The position numbers and the translations under genes are program-made. This document shows positions 1-8,733 of a stretch of DNA of 64,000 bases, piece after piece; the first letter of the stretch is position 1; the number at the start of each line of letters is the position of its first letter. This stretch comes from Pedobacter sp014947265 (GTDB lineage Bacteria > Bacteroidota > Bacteroidia > Sphingobacteriales > Sphingobacteriaceae): the NCBI RefSeq assembly GCF_014947265.1, contig NZ_JADCNK010000008.1:124001-188000 (forward strand), in the 5' to 3' direction. Below the pieces are notes generated by a model. That model worked only from the letters and a program-made list of their open reading frames with translations, searched no databases and had not been told where the DNA came from.

Positions 1-1
1 G

Positions 2-2185
2 CCTAGTATTATAAATTCAATATCCATGAGTAATTTTTTCAATTACTATGGTGAATACGAAGACAACCTTTATGAGTTCAATCCCGGACTGAATGTCATA
101 ATTGCTGATAATGGTGCTGGAAAAACAAAGTTATTCAGTGCTTTTTGCTGGATCCTAAAAGATAAAGTCATCAATTCTGATGCAACTGAAGATAAAGATG
201 TATCAATCGACAATTTTAAAGCCCACGTAGTCTCAGATAAGGCTAAAAATGAAACATTAGTTGAGAACGAAATAAAATGTGGAATTAAAATTAATTTTAC
301 TGAAGAAAATATTCAATATGAAGTTGAAAAATACTTCTGGGCTAAAAGAATTAATGACAATAGTCCTACAGATCCTGAAACCTGGTATTGCAGTGCAATT
401 GAACGAAAAGTTTCAAAAATGGATTTAGCATTATTGGATTATAGGCTTGTAAATGATGCTGATGAAATAAAAAATATAATAAATAAAATTCTTAGACCAG
501 AATTTTTGCAATATGCCTTGCTTAAAGGGGAAGAGGTTGACGCGATAATCGATTTTGAAGATTCAGACAGCCTTGAGGCGGCAATAAATACAATAACAAA
601 TGCGTCAAAGATAGAAAGGTTAATCACAATTTCTAGAAATCTACATAGTAAGGGCTACAAGGAGCTTACATCTGCAAACAGAGAAGCTGCAGGGAAAGGA
701 CAGGAATTCAACGCAAAAGTTGCTGAACGAGACAATAACAAATCGAAATTAGATAGAATACAAAAGGAGCTATTCAGGTATAATGAAGAACTACTAAAGG
801 CAAAAAAAGAGCGGGATAGAGCATTCAATTTACTCGCCGGAGCCCAAAAAAGAGAACAAATACGTTCTGATCAGCGGCAGGTAGAGAAACAGATAGAATT
901 ATTAGACAAGGAACATTCCTCATTTCTTAATACATTAAATGATAAGTTCTTTGACAATCAGAACATCTGGCTTTTTTATAACACCGCCCATTATGAAAAA
1001 AGTTTTCACATACTCAGAGACAGATACCTCGATTATCAGAAAGAAAAACAGATTATTAAAGACTTTAGTGAAAACCCAAAAGTTTTTCTAAGTAAGCTTC
1101 CAGAGGGGTCACCTGATTCATATTCTTTAAGAAAGATGCTCGCAGAAGAGAGTTGTTTCGTTTGCGGAAGAGACGCAAAGAAGGATTCTGCCCCATGGAA
1201 TCACATGCAGCAGGTATTAGAACAACATACGCCAAAGAAAACACAGGTGAGTAAGCAGAATTTCTCAAGGATATTTGATGAACTGATGCAAACTTCTAGC
1301 GCCTATTACAACCAGCTAATTTCTATTCCTGGGGATTTAATCAATCAAAGGGCAAGGGATAAAAATTTTAGGGAAGAAAAGCTTAGGTTGAGAAAAAGCT
1401 CTGAAGAAATGCTGAAAGACTTAATTGGCCTTGGGGGAAAAGAAACTGAAGAAGACAAATTCGTTGTTAATATCTATGGGCAAGCAGAGCGCCGAATTGA
1501 AAAAAACGAAGCGTCGATCAAAAATTGTGAAGAGGAAGTAGAGGCTTTGAATATTCTGATTCAGAAACTTGAAAAGGATTTGGAGAACCTTACAGAAGGA
1601 AAGACAAAAAAAGGTTTTATTGATAGGAACAGTGTAATGGATGATGTTTTTGAAATTTCCAAATCAACCAAAAAGATTATGTATTCACGAATTATTCAAG
1701 ATCTGGAAAATAAGTCAAACGAATTCTATCGTTCATTAACTATTTCAAATACTGGAGATGGCGGAAACATAAAGATTTTTCCCTCATCCGAGGATAAATA
1801 TTCAATTGATATCAGAGATGACCAAAATAATAGAATGTATGGCTTGTCTGAAGGTTTTCAAAGAATGAAAAAGCTTGCGGTAATCATGGCAATAATTGCG
1901 ATTAGTGACCGGGGCTTGTTAGACTACCCTTTGATTGCCGATGCACCACTTTCATCATTCGGCAGAGGTTTTATACAGGGTTTTTTCGAACATGTGCCAG
2001 ATGTCTTTAACCAAACTATAATTATGGTCAAAGATTTATATGATGATTCACAACCAAATAAGCTAAGTGAAATTGGCGAAGAGGTATTAATGAAAATAAG
2101 ATCCGGTTCGGGGAGTTTGCATATGAACCTCGTTAACGAAAAATTACCACAAATATTTAGAGAAACCATTATTAAAAGATTTTAA
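2..2185 (+). CDS. SMC/Rad50-like ATPase with zinc-hook motif, 5' end outside window
   Basis: The reading frame is open to the left edge (P-S-I-I-N-S-I-S is readable before the first ATG at 26), so a few N-terminal residues lie outside. Counted from that ATG, a Walker A ADNGAGKT sits at residues 27-34, an ABC-signature-like LSEGFQ at about 606 and a Walker B (PLIADAP) at about 636. Long charged coiled-coil arms surround Cys377-x2-Cys380, the place and pattern of a Rad50 zinc hook. This is the architecture of DNA-end-binding SMC-like ATPases, which often serve as the motor of restriction or repair complexes. The stop is one base before the next gene, and the DGQHR gene follows, so the three probably form one complex. 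It is not DndD, which is present separately at 6595-8733. A role in sensing or cutting DNA lacking phosphorothioate is inferred from position only. Confidence 0.85.
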   Translation, partial: PSIINSISMSNFFNYYGEYEDNLYEFNPGLNVIIADNGAGKTKLFSAFCWILKDKVINSDATEDKDVSIDNFKAHVVSDKAKNETLVENEIKCGIKINFTEENIQYEVEKYFWAKRINDNSPTDPETWYCSAIERKVSKMDLALLDYRLVNDADEIKNIINKILRPEFLQYALLKGEEVDAIIDFEDSDSLEAAINTITNASKIERLITISRNLHSKGYKELTSANREAAGKGQEFNAKVAERDNNKSKLDRIQKELFRYNEELLKAKKERDRAFNLLAGAQKREQIRSDQRQVEKQIELLDKEHSSFLNTLNDKFFDNQNIWLFYNTAHYEKSFHILRDRYLDYQKEKQIIKDFSENPKVFLSKLPEGSPDSYSLRKMLAEESCFVCGRDAKKDSAPWNHMQQVLEQHTPKKTQVSKQNFSRIFDELMQTSSAYYNQLISIPGDLINQRARDKNFREEKLRLRKSSEEMLKDLIGLGGKETEEDKFVVNIYGQAERRIEKNEASIKNCEEEVEALNILIQKLEKDLENLTEGKTKKGFIDRNSVMDDVFEISKSTKKIMYSRIIQDLENKSNEFYRSLTISNTGDGGNIKIFPSSEDKYSIDIRDDQNNRMYGLSEGFQRMKKLAVIMAIIAISDRGLLDYPLIADAPLSSFGRGFIQGFFEHVPDVFNQTIIMVKDLYDDSQPNKLSEIGEEVLMKIRSGSGSLHMNLVNEKLPQIFRETIIKRF

Positions 2186-2186
2186 T

Positions 2187-2702
2187 ATGAATGGCAATGA
2201 ATGGCTATCCTATATCAGGAAAAGAAAACCACGCTACGCTTCCAACAGAACCACGCTGATTGAAAGATTTGCTAACAAGGGAGCAAGAAAAAGTGACTTT
2301 GTTCAATTTGGACCAATTTATCAGTTATTCGAATACGCATTTATGCTTGGGTTTCACAGGAGGCTTCGAATTCCACTACCAGACTCAAGCTCTGAAAAAA
2401 GCGATTTCGCTCCATTGGAGAAATGGAATGGTGATGGAATAGTAAACTATATCCTGATGTTATTACTTTCTCATTCAACTACAATCGAAGAGATTGATTT
2501 AGACTTCCAGCTAATGGAACATGAAAGTGATGATGAAGTGAAGAAAAAATTCAATAAGCTAATTGACATTATGGAAGAATATGCAAATGGAGGATTTAGC
2601 TTGATACAAGAAAAATTTGATTCTAATCCTTATTTTTTCAATGATTCATTCGCATTCACTATTCTCCTCAAAGAAATTGCGGAAGGTAAATCTCTGAACT
2701 GA
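2187..2702 (+). CDS. Unknown 171-residue protein of the ATPase-DGQHR operon
   Basis: I do not recognise this family with certainty. The protein is soluble and mainly alpha-helical by composition. It has a basic N-terminus (RKRKPRYASNRTT) and a central stretch (FEYAFMLGFHRRLRIPLP) followed by an acidic C-terminal half. There is no signal peptide and no evident catalytic motif. The start at 2187 is one base after the stop of the ATPase gene, and its TGA overlaps the ATG of the DGQHR gene in a TGATG arrangement, so translation of the three is likely coupled. A small subunit bridging the SMC-like ATPase and the DGQHR protein is the simplest reading. The small size and conserved operon position resemble accessory subunits of multi-gene restriction systems, but no function can be claimed. 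Confidence 0.7.
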   Translation: MNGNEWLSYIRKRKPRYASNRTTLIERFANKGARKSDFVQFGPIYQLFEYAFMLGFHRRLRIPLPDSSSEKSDFAPLEKWNGDGIVNYILMLLLSHSTTIEEIDLDFQLMEHESDDEVKKKFNKLIDIMEEYANGGFSLIQEKFDSNPYFFNDSFAFTILLKEIAEGKSLN

Positions 2703-4429
2703 TGGCGCTACCAACTTTTAACGAACTCACAGGGCCACAATTGGAACAGTGGCTTGAAACATTTATAAAAAGCTCTCTTGGCCTAGCGGAATATTTTCCA
2801 ACAATGGGGCAAATCGGCTTAGAACAAATTGACCCCGCGCTAGGCAATGGCCACAACCTGGAAATTGACGGCGTATTAAGGATTAATAAAACAGCTGTTT
2901 TTTTTGAAATTACTAGCGAGAAAAATGAATACAGAGAGAAAATCAGAAAATTTTTAAAGAATGTTCAAATCTTCACCATAAATAAACACCTTTCTTTAAA
3001 AGAGAAATTTTTATTATTTGGTGTATCAGAAGACAAAATTGATGATTATGAAGAAGTTAACAGCTTTAAATTCGTCTTTATCAATATCCAACCGGATTTC
3101 GAATTAAGAAGTTATAGCGGAGCTGACTTCGCAGACTACCCGGAAATCTTTCCGAATCTATATTTTATTAAACCAACACAATTGGAGTACCTTCGGCAAT
3201 TGACCAATTCAATTGGGCCTTTCGCTAAAAATGAGTTTTTGTCATTACTTGATTTTACTCCTGTAGATCTCGGCGACGCAGATGAAAAGTTTTCAGTTGA
3301 GTACATAAAAGCAAACGGGAAATATATCTCTGGAAGTGAAACAAATAAGGCAGATGTCTACCTGATCAAGTTTAAAATAAACCAGTTATTAAAAATTGCC
3401 CGGGTATCCAGATATGAAGGCTTGCCATTTAGTATGGAGACCAAAGAAAAAACAGGTAACTATCAACGTCTGCTAATCGATGAAAAACTGGCGAACATTT
3501 CAGAGCATTTTATAAAAGGAAATAAAAAAAAGACCTTTCCTAATACTATAACCCTTTCCATTTCAGAAGAATGCAAGGAAACAGCAGATGGAAAGCTTAC
3601 AATTCCTAAAAAATTTAGCTCTATAGATATTATCGATGGACAACATCGCCTATTTGCATACACACACCCAGAGGTCACAGACGTAATAAGAGAAGAAGCA
3701 GAAATTTTAGCAACCGCAATAAAATTTCGTGATGTTGAAAGTGGTGAAGTAACCAAACACGCAGCTAAAGTTTTCTGTGAGATTAATTCAACTCAAGCTA
3801 CTGTAAGTCAAGACCTGCTGTATCTTATAAAATATGATCTTCTCGGGGATCGAGATTTAGGAGCCATGGCAGGAAAATTAATATTGAGCTTAGACAAAGG
3901 GAAAGTATTGAATACCATCTTCGCCACTAATACTTTGCAACATAATAGTAATTTGAATAAACCCTGCATACATATAATTAAAATCATAGAACAAGAACTA
4001 ATTCCTTTGTTGCGCGGAGAAGGAACAGATGGACTGGTATTAAATACCGAACAGATTAAAAAAAGGTATGAATTAGAATTGGTCAATGATGCAGAAATAC
4101 TAAAAAGCAGCGTCAAATTTGTGGAATGGTTTTTTGGATATGTAAAACGAACCTTTGTAAAAGATTGGATTGCAAATTCAGAAAGCGCAATGATAACTGA
4201 AGAACATTTTTGTGGTTTTGCAAGATTTTTCAGGTTTCAATTCTTAAATCAAGACAAAACCATGGAAGAAATCAGGGACCTAATTCAAACTGTGCGAGGT
4301 AATATTTTTAAAATTTTAGAAACCGATAAGTTGCCTTGTTTCCCTAAAGAACATGGACAAATTCCAGGAGTTCATGCGAATGCAGACAACGTATATGCCT
4401 TTTTGAATGAAATGTCGAAAACAGAATAG
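2702..4429 (+). CDS. DGQHR-domain (DndB-type) protein with N-terminal nuclease-like extension
   Basis: The defining motif DGQHR begins at residue 312 (IIDGQHRLFAYTHPE), within a region of about 200-480 that reads like DndB/DGQHR-family proteins, which regulate or take part in DNA phosphorothioation. At 575 residues it is clearly longer than a usual DndB of roughly 350-400. The extra N-terminal part (about 1-190) contains LEIDGVL at 53-59 followed by VFFEIT at 66-71. This spacing resembles the D...E-x-K core of PD-(D/E)XK nucleases, but Thr stands where the Lys would be, so nuclease activity is uncertain. It is the last gene of the rightward operon and converges on the dndCDE operon with a 79-base gap. 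It could be the DndB of this island, or the specificity subunit of a restriction complex that includes the SMC-like ATPase. Confidence 0.82.
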   Translation: MALPTFNELTGPQLEQWLETFIKSSLGLAEYFPTMGQIGLEQIDPALGNGHNLEIDGVLRINKTAVFFEITSEKNEYREKIRKFLKNVQIFTINKHLSLKEKFLLFGVSEDKIDDYEEVNSFKFVFINIQPDFELRSYSGADFADYPEIFPNLYFIKPTQLEYLRQLTNSIGPFAKNEFLSLLDFTPVDLGDADEKFSVEYIKANGKYISGSETNKADVYLIKFKINQLLKIARVSRYEGLPFSMETKEKTGNYQRLLIDEKLANISEHFIKGNKKKTFPNTITLSISEECKETADGKLTIPKKFSSIDIIDGQHRLFAYTHPEVTDVIREEAEILATAIKFRDVESGEVTKHAAKVFCEINSTQATVSQDLLYLIKYDLLGDRDLGAMAGKLILSLDKGKVLNTIFATNTLQHNSNLNKPCIHIIKIIEQELIPLLRGEGTDGLVLNTEQIKKRYELELVNDAEILKSSVKFVEWFFGYVKRTFVKDWIANSESAMITEEHFCGFARFFRFQFLNQDKTMEEIRDLIQTVRGNIFKILETDKLPCFPKEHGQIPGVHANADNVYAFLNEMSKTE

Positions 4430-4508
4430 AACAAGTGAAGTTATATGCCGAATTGAAAAATTTATAATTAACGAATTAGTTAAGTCAAAAGAATCTGTTT
4501 ATACTAAA

Positions 4509-5300
4509 TTAACTGTTATAGTTTCGCAGATGTAAATTAAATAGAAAATCCTGAGAATTTAATGTTCCTTCTTCGAACTGCTCATTGCGTTTCTCTACAT
4601 TAAAATGATTTTGTTTATATACGGCTACCAATATCATCTGAATTGTAATCAACACAATCCGGCAACTGATGTGGATTATTCTGCCGTGATATATCCCCGT
4701 TGATTCGTATTGAGCAGGTTCTCCAAAATCAAATATCCCGTGAGCAAATTTGTTGCGGATTTTTTTTACTATGGTAATCCCCGCCCCTGAGCTGCCTGCA
4801 CAATCACTACGGGTGAAGTAAGTCGGATCTGGTGTAAAGGAAGCTGATAATTTCAAATAATTCTCAAGCATTGTGACCAGATTTTTATAGTACTCAGGCA
4901 ATTTAAAATTTGAATCATACTTTTCTTTTAAAAAGTATGATGCCTTATTAATTTTACCTCGTTGATGAGGACAATCTGGTAAGTCCAAATTTTCGACAAA
5001 TGATTCAAAACCACCCCATATCAGCGAAAAATTTGTCAACTGATAAATAAGGTCACTGAGGTGTTTTGTCATTGCTTCATCATACGCAAATGCAGGCTGA
5101 CACCAACTACCAGTAATATCAAACATCCCTTCGTCGTAATCGATTCCTTTTATACCTGAAGATACCTTAAACCAATTTCGGACCGGATCATCATCATAAG
5201 GGTGCTCTGACCGAAAAAACCTAAATAAGTTATTACAATGTTCACTTAAAGATACCAAAGTACCGTGTTTACTACAAATTATTGGGTTATTACAATCCAT
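4509..5300 (-). CDS. HEPN-like protein, putative RNase or abortive-infection effector
   Basis: A 263-residue soluble protein with a C-terminal helical segment containing KKIRNKFAHG at 179-188. The R182-x4-H187 pattern matches the R-x(4-6)-H motif of HEPN-fold ribonucleases and abortive-infection proteins. Upstream are Cys/His-rich stretches (CNN, SEHC, CPH), which may only be structural. It starts 31 bases after the end of the Mrr-like gene on the same strand, making it the last member of a five-gene leftward operon after dndC, dndD, dndE and mrr. The motif and place suggest a toxic or growth-arresting effector tied to the phosphorothioation module. The motif alone also occurs in inactive HEPN proteins, so activity is inferred. 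There is no signal peptide; the product should be cytoplasmic. Confidence 0.6.
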   Translation of the reverse strand: MDCNNPIICSKHGTLVSLSEHCNNLFRFFRSEHPYDDDPVRNWFKVSSGIKGIDYDEGMFDITGSWCQPAFAYDEAMTKHLSDLIYQLTNFSLIWGGFESFVENLDLPDCPHQRGKINKASYFLKEKYDSNFKLPEYYKNLVTMLENYLKLSASFTPDPTYFTRSDCAGSSGAGITIVKKIRNKFAHGIFDFGEPAQYESTGIYHGRIIHISCRIVLITIQMILVAVYKQNHFNVEKRNEQFEEGTLNSQDFLFNLHLRNYNS

Positions 5301-5331
5301 CCACGTATTGACTGCTAATCTGAAAAAATAT

Positions 5332-6144
5332 TTACTCTCCTTTATCTACAACCCCATCTAACGCATCAACATAAATTTTCAAATCTTGAACTTCCACTCC
5401 AAATTGACGTTCGATCATTATATCAACTATCTCTTTTCCATCAAATAATACCATAGGAATACCGAGAGGCTCTCCATGAGCTTCCTTTTTTGCATCTGCG
5501 GTAAACACAGATGTGGTAAAGAATAGCGCCTGCTGATAGCGTGTAACTGTAGCTCCTCGGAAAGATTGTATCTCTTTACGTCCAATATGGGACTTATTCC
5601 ATCTTTTACATTGAAAAGCTACACTCAAATGCGATAGGCCTATTTTAAGTTGTCCATACCCATCTATCCCGCCATCCCTAGACGCTTTTGTAACTACAAG
5701 GTCATCAAAACCATAAGCTTTTAAAAGTTCTTTGCAAAAGAACTCAAAAGCGCTAGGCGTTAAATTTTTTAACCTTTTGAGTAAAGCGTCTTTGAAGGTT
5801 GCTATATGTTCTTGCTGTAATTTCAGCAGATTGTCACGAGTGCTTTTAAGCTTTTCATCTTTCTGCTCAACCACTGCAACGGTTGATGTTGGCAGTTTTG
5901 CATCCTTAAGCCAATAGGTTCCATCATTTAAAGTAACGTAAAGTTTATCTGGTCTACCAGAAGCTAAATCAAGATTCTCGTTATGCCTTCTTAAAGCCGT
6001 TCTAACAACATGCTCAGGAGTTTCTGTTTTAAACTCGTAAAGATTGTCTTCTTGAATTCTTAAGAAAACTTCTTTGACACGTAATGGCCTGTTTTCTCTC
6101 TTGAAAACTTCTCTGATTGCGTCATTGATTGTCGATTTAGGCAT
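5332..6144 (-). CDS. HARE-HTH plus Mrr-type restriction endonuclease
   Basis: Residues 1-80 read as a HARE-HTH winged helix (INDAIREVFKRENRPLRVKEV, then HNENLDLASGRPDKLYV and GTYWL), a module found in restriction endonucleases and chromatin proteins and thought to bind DNA carrying base or backbone marks. After a charged linker (about 90-115), residues 125-225 form an Mrr_cat domain: LTPSAFEFFCKELLKAYGF, then GGIDGYG with catalytic Asp161, then FQCKRW with Gln178 and Lys180. The PD-(D/E)XK core is therefore intact (D...QxK). Mrr proteins cleave modified DNA or act in type IV restriction. The gene lies 65 bases downstream of dndE on the same strand. An endonuclease cotranscribed with phosphorothioation genes should either ignore or be blocked by the mark, or attack foreign modified DNA; the sequence does not decide which. 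Confidence 0.88.
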   Translation of the reverse strand: MPKSTINDAIREVFKRENRPLRVKEVFLRIQEDNLYEFKTETPEHVVRTALRRHNENLDLASGRPDKLYVTLNDGTYWLKDAKLPTSTVAVVEQKDEKLKSTRDNLLKLQQEHIATFKDALLKRLKNLTPSAFEFFCKELLKAYGFDDLVVTKASRDGGIDGYGQLKIGLSHLSVAFQCKRWNKSHIGRKEIQSFRGATVTRYQQALFFTTSVFTADAKKEAHGEPLGIPMVLFDGKEIVDIMIERQFGVEVQDLKIYVDALDGVVDKGE

Positions 6145-6209
6145 TACTAAAAATACTTAACTTATTTGTAATCCCAAATTAGCTCATAAACTTTGAAGAA
6201 ATGGAAGAA

Positions 6210-6605
6210 TTATTTTGCGAGGTCTAATCCCTTTTCAATTTCGTTGATTAAGAAGTCGTTTCCAGTGATATGGTTTTTCGCATCAACATCCTTCTCAATA
6301 AGTTTTAAGCCATCATCTATATGCATCTTGATGTAGCGACCAACATCCTTGTCTTCTTTCTGGATATTATAATGCACACATATCAGCGCTACGTAGATAT
6401 CAGTATAATTGCCAAATAATACTTTTGTGCTATATTCCTTCCCCGCGGAATCCTCAATTTTCGTCAAATCCAAATATTGCTCTTTCGCTAACGAATAGCT
6501 AAATGCTAATCTCGCTATTGTATTCTCTGCTCCCAAATTTAGCTTATTGGTGAGCTGGGTCACGAGTTCCTTATTTGCTCTTGATGTTCTAATATTACTG
6601 AACAT
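6210..6605 (-). CDS. dndE: DNA phosphorothioation protein DndE
   Basis: The start chosen is the ATG at 6603-6605, giving 131 residues beginning MFSNIRTSRANKELV; the upstream in-frame extension is only the overlap with dndD. The opening IRTS segment and the following GAENTIARLAFSYSLA are typical of DndE, a small helical protein that binds nicked double-stranded DNA and works with DndC and DndD to insert sulfur into the backbone. The C-terminal part (GNYTDIYVALICVHYN and the acidic end) also fits the family. The gene overlaps the end of dndD by 11 bases, so translation is probably coupled. No other copy is in the window. Confidence 0.9.
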   Translation of the reverse strand: MFSNIRTSRANKELVTQLTNKLNLGAENTIARLAFSYSLAKEQYLDLTKIEDSAGKEYSTKVLFGNYTDIYVALICVHYNIQKEDKDVGRYIKMHIDDGLKLIEKDVDAKNHITGNDFLINEIEKGLDLAK

Positions 6606-8733
6606 AGGCTGCTTGAGTTGAATTGAATTGACTGAAAAGATCACTAGGGTAAAGATCACTGAAAGTAGAGGACTGCTGTTCGTCTTGCCTAATTAAGTAA
6701 CTTTTGCCAACCTTTGGCAAAAGGATCTCATATTCTTCTTCGGATAATTCTTTTGCCAGCAAAGGGAATAATACTACCTGGCTGGAAACATTCGGATAGA
6801 AGTGTCTCAAAATATTTGAGGCATGACGTTTATCGAGTTTTTGTAATGGACTATCTATAAAAACCGGAAAATTAATATTAGACTCCGTAACAAGGGCTTT
6901 CAATAAAGCAGTTGCATAGAGCTGCTGCTCTCCCTTCGAAAGGCCATCCTTGTTAATAATATTACCAATCCGATCATATAGTTCTATATCGATTAAATCT
7001 CCATCAATTCTCACCTCAACCATATCTACAAAATTACTCTTGTGCATGAGAAGATTAAGCTCTTTCTTAATGTTCTTCTCCAAGCTAGCTTTTTTCTTTA
7101 GTTTAAGCTGAAGGATAAAATCAGCCAGTTGTTTGATTAGTCGTTCAGAAGTTTGGGCTTTAACTTGGTCATGCTGCTCAATTTTGATATGCTTAGTATG
7201 CTCTGAGAGCTGTTTTCGAACCGTCGAGATGTCTTTTTCCAGAATACCAGTATCTATTTTAAGCTCAATAATTTTTTCCCAAAGTAGTTCTACGGCATTA
7301 TGAAGTTCCTCTTGCCTGGTCTTGAGCTTTCCTATTATGGGGTCACCTGCCTTCAGATCGGCATCCTTTAATTTTTTCTGAGTAATATTATAGGTACTGG
7401 TATATTTCTTTCCATCAGCAATTAGCAACCTCAGCGAACGCGCATAGGCCTCTTTCAGGTTATTATGTATTGCTGAGAACTGTTTGTATTGATCTGTGTT
7501 AAAACTTAAAAGTAGATTTGCCGATTCTGCCTGCTCAGGAGAAAGAATCTCATCAACAACCTGCTTCACTTCATCTGCATTGATATGCTTTAGCTCAGAC
7601 AAAGCTCCAATCAGTAACCTTTTTTTATCTGAAAGAAGATTATTGATCAGGTCAGTATGCTGATTGCGTTGCTCCAATTGAAGCTGTTGATTTACTTTTT
7701 CCATTTTTGATGCCACCATCGCAAAAGGAGCAAGTTCCAGTAGCTCATTAAACCTGTTCTTATTCTTAGCAATGGACTCAGCAAGTTCAGATTTAAGTTT
7801 TCTAAATTCGAGAATCTCCCGATTGGTCATAGCGCTTCCCAGTCTAACCAGTCGCTCCTGAATTTCGGCGAGATCAGTTTTCTTGACAGTCCATTCCTGC
7901 TCTTTCTGTAGCAGTTCTTCCTTGGTAAGTTCAAGCAGTTGACTTTTGTCGTTTAAGATATGCTGAAGGTCATCAATCTTTTTGAGATCTCCTTTCGAAG
8001 CAGATTTCTTGCTTATTTTAATCTTCAGGTTTTCAAGATTTGTCTTTAAATCTGTATATTTTTTGATACCTAAAACCTCGTTGTAAGCCTTACTGAAATA
8101 GAGCTTTTCATCAAGGCTTTTTACTTCCGCCAGCGCGGTAATTTTTTCAGCGTCAAAGAAGAAAAATTTTGCAATTTCCTTTGGCAATATGAAATCGTTT
8201 ATAAAAATTTCCAGCCCTATGGTCTGGGTGAGTTCATTCTCCTTTCCATCTATTAAAATCTGAAGATCTTCCTTTTGGCTTCTCGTATTGTAACTTCTAA
8301 TAATGGTTACATCATTACAGGTCAAATGCGGGATCATGATATTGGTTAGTTTGATGCTAACGGAGAAACTGTAAAGCCCATCAATATTCTCTTTTAGTCT
8401 TCGCTTCTGGAGGATGCTTTCGCTAAGGTCGATTTGCTCCAGTAAAACTTTTTCGCTTTCATGTGCGATTACCAGGGCATTCCTGTTCATCAGCTTGTTC
8501 GAATACTTACCGTATCCCCCACTTTCCTGAATCTCTTTGCGATATCGCTCATCAACATCTATCATCAATTTCCCGTAGAGTACCCACACCAAGCCTGTTA
8601 GCAGTGACGTTTTTCCGAATCCGTTCTGACCCGATATCACAGTAACATGTTTTTCAGGGCTCAATGAAAGTGAAAGCTCCTGCCTGCCCTGATAAGCCCT
8701 AAAGTTTGAGAGTATTATTTTATCAATTAGCAT
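6595..8733 (-). CDS. dndD: DNA phosphorothioation ATPase DndD
   Basis: A 712-residue SMC-like ATPase. The N-terminus (IILSNFRAYQGRQELSL) and Walker A GQNGFGKTS at residues 35-43 are typical of DndD. The central 220-560 is long coiled coil. Near the end come the ABC signature LSKGEQQ at about 598-604 and the Walker B FPVFIDSP with Asp near 627. DndD supplies ATP hydrolysis and is thought to open or nick DNA during phosphorothioation with DndC and DndE. The gene overlaps dndC by 7 bases and dndE by 11 bases, a tightly packed operon. Length and motif order are normal for the family and the frame is intact. Confidence 0.93.
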   Translation of the reverse strand: MLIDKIILSNFRAYQGRQELSLSLSPEKHVTVISGQNGFGKTSLLTGLVWVLYGKLMIDVDERYRKEIQESGGYGKYSNKLMNRNALVIAHESEKVLLEQIDLSESILQKRRLKENIDGLYSFSVSIKLTNIMIPHLTCNDVTIIRSYNTRSQKEDLQILIDGKENELTQTIGLEIFINDFILPKEIAKFFFFDAEKITALAEVKSLDEKLYFSKAYNEVLGIKKYTDLKTNLENLKIKISKKSASKGDLKKIDDLQHILNDKSQLLELTKEELLQKEQEWTVKKTDLAEIQERLVRLGSAMTNREILEFRKLKSELAESIAKNKNRFNELLELAPFAMVASKMEKVNQQLQLEQRNQHTDLINNLLSDKKRLLIGALSELKHINADEVKQVVDEILSPEQAESANLLLSFNTDQYKQFSAIHNNLKEAYARSLRLLIADGKKYTSTYNITQKKLKDADLKAGDPIIGKLKTRQEELHNAVELLWEKIIELKIDTGILEKDISTVRKQLSEHTKHIKIEQHDQVKAQTSERLIKQLADFILQLKLKKKASLEKNIKKELNLLMHKSNFVDMVEVRIDGDLIDIELYDRIGNIINKDGLSKGEQQLYATALLKALVTESNINFPVFIDSPLQKLDKRHASNILRHFYPNVSSQVVLFPLLAKELSEEEYEILLPKVGKSYLIRQDEQQSSTFSDLYPSDLFSQFNSTQAAYVQ

